DNA of 46,768 nucleotides from Clostridia bacterium. Lineage in GTDB: Bacteria; Bacillota; Clostridia; Oscillospirales; QAKW01. A program made the position numbers and the translations under genes. Under the pieces are notes generated by a model. The model searched no databases. It was given only the letters and a program-made list of their open reading frames with translations, and was not told the origin of the DNA. Location: NCBI GenBank assembly GCA_017436525.1, contig JAFSCX010000041.1:1-46768 (forward strand), read 5' to 3'. Below, one piece after another: positions 36,081 through 42,989 of the stretch (its first letter is position 1; the number at the start of each line of letters is the position of its first letter).

Positions 36081-36922
36081 GAGCAAATCCGAGAGATCTT
36101 CTCCGCCAAGGAGAGATTGTATTAAAAGAGAGAAAGATTGAGAATTTTCGATTCGATGCTTTTTGCATCCATCATAAGCATTTTTCCATGAGCCGTGCGG
36201 AGCTGCTTCTTGCCAAGGAGCAGGAGCTTTCCGAGGATGCTGTGCTGGCCTTTTGGCAGGATATCCGCGCAAGAGGCGATCATAAGCCTTTGCAGCATCT
36301 ATTGGGCAAATGGGAGTTTATGGGCTTGGAATTTATGGTCAGCCCCAATGTCCTGATCCCCCGCGCCGAGACAGAATGGCTGGTAGAATATGCCAAAGAG
36401 CATTACGCCGGCCGCCCCATAAAGGTTTTGGATCTTTGCACCGGAAGCGGCTGCATCGGCATCTCCTTGAAAAAGCTGCTTCCCGAAGCGCAAGTTACCC
36501 TTTTGGATATCAGCGACCCCGCTTTGCTGATCGCAAAGGAAAATGCAGCGGCTTTAGAGGCAGAGGTGCGGATTGAAAAATGGGATCTATTGCAGGGCGT
36601 GCCCTTTTTTATGGAAAAGGAGCGGTATGATCTGATCTTATCCAACCCCCCTTATATTAAAACCGCCGATCTGCCTGCTCTTCAGCCGGAGGTGCAGCAG
36701 GAGCCGCAGATCGCTTTGGATGGCGGAGATGATGGCTTGATTTACTATCACGCTTTGGCCGAGCAATGGTCCGCTCTTTTGAAAGAGGGGGGCGAGATGG
36801 TGCTGGAGGCGGGAGAAGATACCGCCGAGGGCGTTGCAAAGATTTTGGAAGAGACCATGAGCGAGGTGGGCCTCTATCGGGATCTTGCAGAGCTTCCCCG
36901 ATATGTGGTCGGAAAAAAATAA
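36077..36922 (+). CDS. prmC: Peptide chain release factor N5-glutamine methyltransferase
   Basis: PrmC methylates the GGQ glutamine of release factors RF1 and RF2. The catalytic motif ILSNPPYIK, the SAM loop VLDLCTGSGCIGIS and the N-terminal helical domain with GDHKPLQHLLGKWEFMGLEF and VLIPRAETE are all present. The 281-residue length is normal. Its usual neighbour prfA is not here; repeat copy D begins two bases after the stop codon. Confidence 0.94.
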   Translation: MRANPRDLLRQGEIVLKERKIENFRFDAFCIHHKHFSMSRAELLLAKEQELSEDAVLAFWQDIRARGDHKPLQHLLGKWEFMGLEFMVSPNVLIPRAETEWLVEYAKEHYAGRPIKVLDLCTGSGCIGISLKKLLPEAQVTLLDISDPALLIAKENAAALEAEVRIEKWDLLQGVPFFMEKERYDLILSNPPYIKTADLPALQPEVQQEPQIALDGGDDGLIYYHALAEQWSALLKEGGEMVLEAGEDTAEGVAKILEETMSEVGLYRDLAELPRYVVGKK

Positions 36923-36924
36923 AT

Positions 36925-37279
36925 CCAATGGGGGATGTAAAAAAGTCTGAACCGCAAAAGGCGAGAAAAATACAAGTTCTAAACCGAATTTCTTCGCCAA
37001 AAAGTGAAAGAGGAAGAAAAATATTGCCATATAGCAATATTTTTTCTTTTTATAGGGGCCTTTTGCTACCTCAAAATCGAGCCGCTCGGCGTGCGTCAAA
37101 TGGGATGGAATCCGCTCCATTCTGGCAAAAGCAGAAAATCCGCTCTTTCCATCCCATTCTCCTTTTCCCCACTAAAACATATTTTAGTGGGGGCCCCAAT
37201 ATTTCGCCTTCGGGTTCCCGTAACCGTTGGTTACGGCTCGATTTCGAAGGTTTCAAACATTTTTCCTATCCCCCAAAGG
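36925..37279 (-). repeat. Structured repeat, copy D (divergent sequence, same architecture)
   Basis: Almost nothing but short boxes is shared with A, B and C, yet the plan is the same when read on the minus strand. The ends are inverted (TGGGGGAT plus A-rich stretch, at 36929 and 37275). An internal stem AAATCGAGCCG (37074-37084) pairs with CGGCTCGATTT (37234-37244). The cassette has a CCCCACTAAAA hairpin (37167-37192, 4-base loop), the box AAAAGGAG, and a 12-bp palindrome pair at 37099-37110 and 37147-37158. GTGCGTCAAA next to the palindrome is identical to A and B. The second hairpin is AATATTGC and complement (about 37013-37052) where A-C have CCGCAT. No coding sequence is convincing. Confidence 0.78.
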
Positions 37280-37324
37280 GGCTGTAAAAAAATCAAAGCG
37301 ATTTTTTTACAGCCCCTTTTTGGT
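37275..37324 (+). terminator. Strong terminator-like hairpin before the M23 gene
   Basis: A perfect 20-bp stem (37275-37294 with 37300-37319, 5-base loop) ends in a T run. It can stop transcripts coming from prmC or across repeat D. Confidence 0.8.
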
Positions 37325-37349
37325 TTCTTTTTCCAATAATAAATAAATA

Positions 37350-37387
37350 TTGACAAATGCGCGCCCTTCGTGTATGATATAAGGGCG
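37350..37387 (+). promoter_or_regulatory. Promoter of the M23 peptidase gene with flanking inverted repeat
   Basis: TTGACA (37350-37355) and TATGAT (37373-37378) have a 17-bp spacer. CGCCCTT (37362-37368) and its complement AAGGGCG (37381-37387) straddle the -10 box and could bind a repressor. Confidence 0.68.
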
Positions 37388-37429
37388 TTGTAACCAAATT
37401 GTAATCATTTTGAAAGGGAGGTGTAGTTT

Positions 37430-39037
37430 TTGATCAAGGCGATGAAATCCGGAATGGCTACTGTGTGGTCGGTGTTATGGGCGATTGCGCAGTTTATATA
37501 TAAGGTTGGCTTTTTTATCGAGAGCATCTTTGTCGGCGCGTTTCGAATTACGGTGCTGCCGGTTTTGCGTTTTTTGAAAACCTGCACCCCTAAAAATATC
37601 TTTGAATGGATCTGCGCGCTGGGCGAGCGTGTCATGGAGATTGCGGTAAAGATTGCAAAGGGAATCCATGGGGGAGCGGTATGGTTCTCCAAGAGCTTTG
37701 TCCATGATTTCAGCTATTGGGCGCCCCTCTTTTGCGTGGTGATGGTGATCTGGGTTGCAATCTTTTTCCGCAATAATACCATTGCGCTGGAAGTAACCGT
37801 CGGGGATAAGGCGGTCTCCTATGTCAATAATGAGAGGGAGTTCACTCAAGCAGTAGCGCAGGTGGAGAAGAATCTTGCCTCTACCTTGGGGGAAAACTAT
37901 TGCATGTATTCGGTCCCCCAATATAAATTCGTTGTCGTGCGGAAGAATCGGATGGCCGATAAGGAGAGCTTATATGTGCAGGCTTATCGGGCCGTAACCG
38001 AGGAGATCGGCAATCATTTCGGCCTCTATGTGGATGGGGAGCTGGTGGCGGCCTCCGAGCAAAAAGCCACCCTTGAAATGGTATTGAATGAGCTGAAAGC
38101 GCCCTATGAAACGGGAGTGGAAAATGAGCGGGTGGAGTTTGTAAAATCCGTCGAGATTCGCAGCGGGCTTTTCTCTCCCTCCGATATGAAGAATGCCGAT
38201 CAGTTGCGGCAGCTTTTTGCAGGCTCTACCGATCCGCAGTATTATACCATTCAGGAAGATGATTATCTGAGCGATATTGTCGAAAAAACAGGCGTTTCCC
38301 GCAAGATGATTTATTTTCTAAATCCCGAGTTGGATGAGCGCAGGCTGATCCCCGGCAGAAAGGTTTTGATCTCGGAGCCGGATGTTTATCTGGGCGTAAA
38401 GGTGGTGCGGACCATCTCTTATGAAGAGAGCATTGCCTATACCACCAAGCGTATTGCATCCAAGGATCTTTATCTCAATCAGACCAAGGTGAAAAAAGCC
38501 GGCCAAAAGGGTGTGCGGGCCGTTACCGCAGAGGTTACCTATATTGATGGTCAGAAAACCAATACCAAGATTCTCACCTCCAAGGTAACCCGCGAGCCGG
38601 TAACCCGCGAGCTCTATGTGGGCACCAAGAATTATCCCACCTCCTATTCTTCTCTGGCAGGCACCGGCGCCTTTATCCATCCCTTAGGCGGCAGAGGCTA
38701 TATTTCCAGCTATTGGGGAGATGGCCGCGGCCATGCGGGCATGGATCTGACCATGAGAGGCGCCTATGGCAAGCCCATTTATGCCTCTGCAGGGGGCACA
38801 GTAATATATTCCGGCTATTCCGGCGCATATGGCTATCTGATTAAGATTCGCCATAGCGACGGGTTTGTAACGGTCTATTCTCATAATAGCGCCAATCTGG
38901 TTTCGGTGGGCGAATATGTAAATCAAGGCCAGCAGATCGCAAGAATCGGCTCTACCGGCCGCAGTACAGGCCCGCATCTCCATTTTGAGATTCGGATCAA
39001 TGGATCTCCGGTGAACCCCTATCACTATATCTATTGA
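37430..39037 (+). CDS. Membrane-anchored M23 peptidase with LysM-like and G5 domains
   Basis: This is a probable zinc endopeptidase that cleaves peptidoglycan peptides. The C-terminal LytM domain has HxxxD with His435 and Asp439 (HAGMDL) and HLHF with His516 and His518, so the metal and catalytic residues are present. Before it come a LysM-like segment (YYTIQEDDYLSDIVEKTGVSRKMIYFLNP) and a G5 domain (VVRTISYEESIAYTTKRIAS onward). A membrane span lies at about 100-118, preceded by about 95 mostly hydrophobic and amphipathic residues. The start is a TTG eight bases after GGGAGG; the first ATG is four codons later and less well placed. The gene is flanked by repeats D and C. Confidence 0.9.
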   Translation: MIKAMKSGMATVWSVLWAIAQFIYKVGFFIESIFVGAFRITVLPVLRFLKTCTPKNIFEWICALGERVMEIAVKIAKGIHGGAVWFSKSFVHDFSYWAPLFCVVMVIWVAIFFRNNTIALEVTVGDKAVSYVNNEREFTQAVAQVEKNLASTLGENYCMYSVPQYKFVVVRKNRMADKESLYVQAYRAVTEEIGNHFGLYVDGELVAASEQKATLEMVLNELKAPYETGVENERVEFVKSVEIRSGLFSPSDMKNADQLRQLFAGSTDPQYYTIQEDDYLSDIVEKTGVSRKMIYFLNPELDERRLIPGRKVLISEPDVYLGVKVVRTISYEESIAYTTKRIASKDLYLNQTKVKKAGQKGVRAVTAEVTYIDGQKTNTKILTSKVTREPVTRELYVGTKNYPTSYSSLAGTGAFIHPLGGRGYISSYWGDGRGHAGMDLTMRGAYGKPIYASAGGTVIYSGYSGAYGYLIKIRHSDGFVTVYSHNSANLVSVGEYVNQGQQIARIGSTGRSTGPHLHFEIRINGSPVNPYHYIY

Positions 39038-39046
39038 TATGCTGGG

Positions 39047-39285
39047 AGACTTTCAAAAAAGAGTGCAGATTTCGTCGATCTGTTCTCGTCGGCGTACATA
39101 GGTACGGTAGAGAGCAGATCGGCGGAAAGCAGAAAATTTTAATCAAAATCCGCATTACCATGCGGATTTTTTCCTTGTAATAAGAAAGCGAAAAAAAGAG
39201 TAGGTGTTTTTCATGTTGATTTATAGAATCGGCAGAAATCTTTTATTTTCTTATTTTCTGCGGTCTGCGCCTTTTTTGACAGTCT
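39047..39285 (+). repeat. Structured repeat, copy C (lacks the cassette)
   Basis: This copy is related to A and B at both ends, including AGACTTTCAAAAAAG and the right terminal repeat. The approximately 110-bp cassette is absent. In its place the bases CGTAC-ATAG-GTACG form a 5-bp stem with a 4-base loop that extends the internal stem CGATCTG/CAGATCG. The second hairpin (CCGCAT/ATGCGG) is kept with a different loop (TACC region). It starts ten bases after the M23 stop codon and ends three bases before a terminator. Confidence 0.86.
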
Positions 39286-39287
39286 GA

Positions 39288-39327
39288 AAGTCCATTCGGC
39301 AAAAAAGCCGAATGGACTTGTTTTTTT
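39288..39327 (+). terminator. Intrinsic terminator after the M23 gene and repeat C
   Basis: Perfect arms AAGTCCATTCGGC and complement (13 bp) with a 6-base A loop are followed by seven T. Confidence 0.9.
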
Positions 39328-39339
39328 ATGGCTATATTA

Positions 39340-39368
39340 TTGAATTGAATGAGAATATATGGTAATAT
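39340..39368 (+). promoter_or_regulatory. Promoter of the polysaccharide gene cluster
   Basis: TTGAAT (39340-39345) and TAATAT (39363-39368) have a 17-bp spacer, 33 bp before the chosen start of the ligase-like gene. Confidence 0.55.
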
Positions 39369-39401
39369 AAATAATGAAAAACTATAAGGAGGTCGAAGCG
39401 C

Positions 39402-40955
39402 TTGCGAAGAATGTTTAGCGAAAGTATCATTATTCGGATGATTTCTGCCGCAGCAAAAGGCTTCACGGCAGCGGCGCACAAAAGCTTGCTCTTCGGCGGC
39501 CGAAAAGAAAAAACAAGAAGCCGGGAATCTGCCGCGGCAGATTGGCTGAACCGCTTAGGTTGGGCAGAAAAATTTTTGCGAGGCTTGCGAGAGAGCGCCA
39601 TCGCCCGCAGGCTTTATCATCATAAAGATGCATTTTTGGGGCGGATGATCTGGCTGCTTCTTTCTTTGGGAGCGGGAATCGCCGGCGGGCTGATGCAGGG
39701 CATCGGGGTCGGCATTGCTTGCGGCGGCGCGATGGCGGCTTTGCCCAGAATCTTCTCCATCCCGCCCTTTTGGATTTTTTGCGCGCTTTTGATCTTACTG
39801 CCTATCGGCAATACCACCCTTTGCTGGATTTTGGGCCTGATTTTGCTCATCACCTATCTTTTTGATCGAGCCTTTGGCGGCGCAGAAGGAAAGCCTTGGG
39901 ATCGATCGGATGTTCTGCTGCTGATCTTTCCGCTGTTTTGCGTGGTCTCTGCTGCTTTATCTGCCGATGTGGCGGATTCCTTCAAGGTGGTAGGGATGTG
40001 GAGCGGTCTCTTTCTGTGCGCGCCGCTGGTGCGGCGGGTGGTCCGCAGCAAAAAGCAGCTGATATGCGCTCTTTTATGGCTGGCGGCCGGCGGTGTGCTC
40101 AGCGGAGCAGTCGGGTTATATCAATATTTTTCCGGCATGGTGGAAACCTTCTGGACCGATACCGCCCTTTTTGAAGATCTGGAGCTGAGGGTCTATAGCA
40201 CCTTCGCCAATCCCAATGTATATGGTGAATTTCTGATTCTGCTGATCCCCCTTCTTGCCGCCCTTGCTATCTATATGAAAAAGCTTTTGTGGCGGGTGCT
40301 GCTGATCGGGGCAGAGCTTTTGCTTTTGGTCAATTTAGGGCTCACCTATTCTCGGGGCTGTTATTGCGGGTTAGCCCTTGCGGCAGTGGTCTTTTTATGG
40401 TATTATAATAAAAAATGGATGATGGGGATTTTGGCCGCGGCAGTGCCGATCATCATTCTTGCTCTGCCCGAAACGGTCATGGATCGGATCATGAGCATCG
40501 GCAATATGGCCGATGGCTCTACCGCTTATCGGATGTATGTCTATTTGGGCACCCTTGCCATGATGGGGGTCTATTGGTTTTGCGGAATCGGCATCGGTGA
40601 GGGCGCTTATCAAGCGGTCTATCCCGCTTTTTCCTATACCAATATTGAAGAAGCGCCCCATTCCCATAGCCTCTTTTTGCAGGCGGCCGTTTCTTTCGGG
40701 ATCATGGGTGCTATCTATTTGATGATTCTCTTTTATCAATATCAAAAAAATCTGAAAGCGGAGAGCGCATCCCTTGGAAGGGAGCGGCTGCTGTTGATCG
40801 GCTTTCAGGCGGTGATGTGGGGCTTTATTCTCCAGAGTCTTTTTGATTACACTTGGTATAATTATCGGATCTTTCAGCTTTTTTGGATCCTCTTGATGCT
40901 GGGCTTTGCCGCGCCGGCCATCTTAAGATCAGCCGATGAAGGAGGCCGCTCATGA
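39402..40955 (+). CDS. O-antigen ligase/Wzy-like membrane protein
   Basis: This multi-pass membrane protein belongs to the Wzy/WaaL-like superfamily that polymerises or transfers undecaprenyl-linked glycans. About ten hydrophobic segments run from residue 80 to 510. The family's conserved region around LVNLGLTYSRGCYCGLALAA and the large external loop with GIGIGEGAYQAVYPAFSYTNIEEAPHSHSLFLQ (His pair) are seen. A TTG start nine bases after AGGAGG is preferred; an ATG lies three codons later with poor spacing. The N-terminal 75 residues are basic and cytosolic. It overlaps the glycosyltransferase start by four bases. Which polymer it handles is unknown. Confidence 0.82.
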   Translation: MRRMFSESIIIRMISAAAKGFTAAAHKSLLFGGRKEKTRSRESAAADWLNRLGWAEKFLRGLRESAIARRLYHHKDAFLGRMIWLLLSLGAGIAGGLMQGIGVGIACGGAMAALPRIFSIPPFWIFCALLILLPIGNTTLCWILGLILLITYLFDRAFGGAEGKPWDRSDVLLLIFPLFCVVSAALSADVADSFKVVGMWSGLFLCAPLVRRVVRSKKQLICALLWLAAGGVLSGAVGLYQYFSGMVETFWTDTALFEDLELRVYSTFANPNVYGEFLILLIPLLAALAIYMKKLLWRVLLIGAELLLLVNLGLTYSRGCYCGLALAAVVFLWYYNKKWMMGILAAAVPIIILALPETVMDRIMSIGNMADGSTAYRMYVYLGTLAMMGVYWFCGIGIGEGAYQAVYPAFSYTNIEEAPHSHSLFLQAAVSFGIMGAIYLMILFYQYQKNLKAESASLGRERLLLIGFQAVMWGFILQSLFDYTWYNYRIFQLFWILLMLGFAAPAILRSADEGGRS

Positions 40956-42031
40956 TTAAAATTGCCCATTGCATCAGCGATACCAATTTTGGCGGCGCAG
41001 GCCGCGTATTGCTCCATTATTGCAAGGAGCGGGATCAAAAAAATTTTGAACTGACGGTCTTTTTGCCCAAGGGCAGCGCGCTTTTGCCCCCTCTTCGGGA
41101 GACGGGGGTGAAAATTATCGAGCTGGAAGGGCTATATGATCGCTCTCTTCATTGGAAGGATATCGGCCTTCTTCGGCGGGCGCTCAAGGGCTTTGATCTG
41201 GTCCATGCCCATGGCGCCCTTTCCGCGCGGATTGCCGCAAGGCTTGCGGGCGTGAAGGTGGTTTATACCCGCCATAGCATCTTTGAATTGAAAAAAATCA
41301 GCCGTTTTGCGCCGGTGCGATGGCTCAAGGGGCGAATTGATCGCCTTTTTGCCGATGGGATTATTGCCGTATCCCCCGCCGCAAAAGAGCTTTTGGCCCA
41401 AAGCGGGACCCCTTCTTCCATGGTCCGCGTGATCTTTAATGGCGTGCCGCCCCTGAAAAGGGAGGCGCCGATTTATCGGGAAGAGGGCTTCATGGTGGGA
41501 ATTGCCGCAAGGCTTACCAAAGTAAAGGGCCATGAAGATCTTTTGCGCGCCTTTGCAGTCCTTCCCGAAGGGATCAAGCTTTTGATTGCGGGCGAGGGAC
41601 CTGAAGAGGAAACTCTTCGCGCCCTCTCGAAGGAGCTGGGGCTTTCGGATCGGGTTCGCTTTTTAGGATTTACGCAAGAGATTGCCCCCTTGATGAGCAG
41701 CTTGGATCTGCAGGTCAACGCTTCTTTCGGCACGGAGGCCACTTCTATGGCCTTGCTGGAAGGCTTTTCTTTAGGGGTGCCGGCGGTGGTTACCGATTTC
41801 GGCGGAAACCCGTATGTGGTGGAGGCGGGGATCAGCGGTGAAATTGTCGCTAAGCGCAATCCTGCCGCCATGGCAGAGGCCATCCTGCGGATTGCAAAAG
41901 ATTCTGGCTATCATCAGCGGCTGCAACAAGGCGCTGCCGATGTTTATTCTAAAAAATTTCGTGCTGATAGAATGGTACGGGAGACAGAGTCGTATTATAG
42001 GGAGGTTTTAGCAAATGAAAAGAAGGTTTAA
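40952..42031 (+). CDS. GT4-family glycosyltransferase
   Basis: This retaining glycosyltransferase has a GT-B fold. The N-terminal acceptor half starts KIAHCISDTNFGGAGRVLLHYC, with DLVHAHGALSARIAARLAG typical of GT4 enzymes. The donor half has VGIAARLTKVKGHEDLLRAF and the ExxxxxxxE-type region STEATSMALLEGFSLGVPAVVTDFGG (here FGTEATSMALLEGFSLGVP). The length of 359 residues is usual. It is probably a cytosolic enzyme working at the membrane on the same glycan as the ligase-like protein. Sugar specificity is unknown. Confidence 0.9.
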   Translation: MIKIAHCISDTNFGGAGRVLLHYCKERDQKNFELTVFLPKGSALLPPLRETGVKIIELEGLYDRSLHWKDIGLLRRALKGFDLVHAHGALSARIAARLAGVKVVYTRHSIFELKKISRFAPVRWLKGRIDRLFADGIIAVSPAAKELLAQSGTPSSMVRVIFNGVPPLKREAPIYREEGFMVGIAARLTKVKGHEDLLRAFAVLPEGIKLLIAGEGPEEETLRALSKELGLSDRVRFLGFTQEIAPLMSSLDLQVNASFGTEATSMALLEGFSLGVPAVVTDFGGNPYVVEAGISGEIVAKRNPAAMAEAILRIAKDSGYHQRLQQGAADVYSKKFRADRMVRETESYYREVLANEKKV

Positions 42032-42488
42032 TTGGCTGGATAGCATCTGTATCCTTTTGGTAGGGGTGCTGATCCTCGGCGGGGTATGGTATTTTACCCA
42101 AAGAGAGGAGCCGAAAAAGGAGCGGGAAGAGAGCCCCTATATCATTACCTTTCGTTGTAAGCAGGCAACCGATGATGAGGCCAATTTTATGAAGGAAGGG
42201 GATATCCTCTATTTTCAGGGCCGGGAAAAAGAACTTGGCACCATTCTTTCTCTGAAGGTGATTGATCGGGAAGTGGAGGAATTCAATCCGCATACCGGGG
42301 AATATGCGAAGGGGATCGATCCTTCCGAAAAGATGGTTGAATTAGAGGTAGAGGCAAAGGGCCGGCTTCGCAGAGAAGAATTCCGCGTCAATGATACCCT
42401 GATGAACGTGGGGCAAACCCTCTATCCCGAAACCGACCATGCCCGCGTGGTTGCTACGGTCTGGAGCATTGAGGAGGTGGCAAAATGA
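42015..42488 (+). CDS. Small membrane-anchored protein of unknown function
   Basis: The 157-residue product has a short basic N terminus, one membrane span (about residues 11-27, ICILLVGVLILGGVWYF) and a soluble outer domain of mainly beta character. It has the same size and topology as the next gene product and may be a diverged DUF4330-type relative. It overlaps the glycosyltransferase by 17 bases and the next gene by four. The tight overlaps suggest a job in surface polysaccharide assembly or export, but I do not recognise a function. Confidence 0.7.
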   Translation: MKRRFNWLDSICILLVGVLILGGVWYFTQREEPKKEREESPYIITFRCKQATDDEANFMKEGDILYFQGREKELGTILSLKVIDREVEEFNPHTGEYAKGIDPSEKMVELEVEAKGRLRREEFRVNDTLMNVGQTLYPETDHARVVATVWSIEEVAK

Positions 42489-42976
42489 GATTGATGGATG
42501 AAAAAGGCCGTATCTTCGGCAAAATTAATATCTTTGATCTGATTGTTTTGCTGGTCGTGATTTTGGGGGTTGCATTTATGCTGCTGCGCCCCACCGCTGA
42601 AGAGAAGCAGCAAGCGGCGGCTCCCCGCCATACCGCTGTTATTGTAATGGAAATCGAAGGTGTGCGGGATTATATTGCAGAGGCTTATCATGTGGGCGAT
42701 ACGGTCTATGAAGGCACCACCGAGATCGGCGTCATCAAAGAAATTGAGGTTGCTCCTCAGAAAGTGGTAAAGCTGCAGCCCGACGGCAGCTATAAAGAAG
42801 TAGAAAGAAAGCTCTATTTTGATATGAAGCTGACCCTTGAGACGGATGAATACTATGAGAATGAAGGGCAGTTTGTAGATGGAAAGGGGATGCTTTGCGG
42901 CACCAACCATACCATCACAACGGGATTTGCGAAAAATGACGCCGCTGTGCGTTCTATTAAAATTATAGAAGATTAA
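42485..42976 (+). CDS. DUF4330-like membrane-anchored protein
   Basis: The N terminus MRLMDEKGRIFGKINIFDLIVLLVVILGVAFMLL matches the DUF4330 pattern, a short amphipathic stretch followed by a single membrane span. The external domain (about residues 50-160) is strand-rich with GVRDYIAEAYHVGDTVYEGTTEIGVIKEIEV. DUF4330 proteins lie near polysaccharide genes in Clostridia; function is unknown. The start overlaps the previous stop as ATGA and the gene ends 13 bases before the alpha-mannosidase. Confidence 0.8.
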   Translation: MRLMDEKGRIFGKINIFDLIVLLVVILGVAFMLLRPTAEEKQQAAAPRHTAVIVMEIEGVRDYIAEAYHVGDTVYEGTTEIGVIKEIEVAPQKVVKLQPDGSYKEVERKLYFDMKLTLETDEYYENEGQFVDGKGMLCGTNHTITTGFAKNDAAVRSIKIIED

Positions 42977-42989
42977 GGAGAATATCGTC

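Noticed and set aside
37071..37256. 61-codon minus-strand frame in repeat D whose part QNG..FDAR resembles a frame in repeat A
   Set aside because: The match comes from the conserved box TTTGACGCAC and palindrome arm; the frames differ in start, indels and downstream parts, so coding conservation is not supported.
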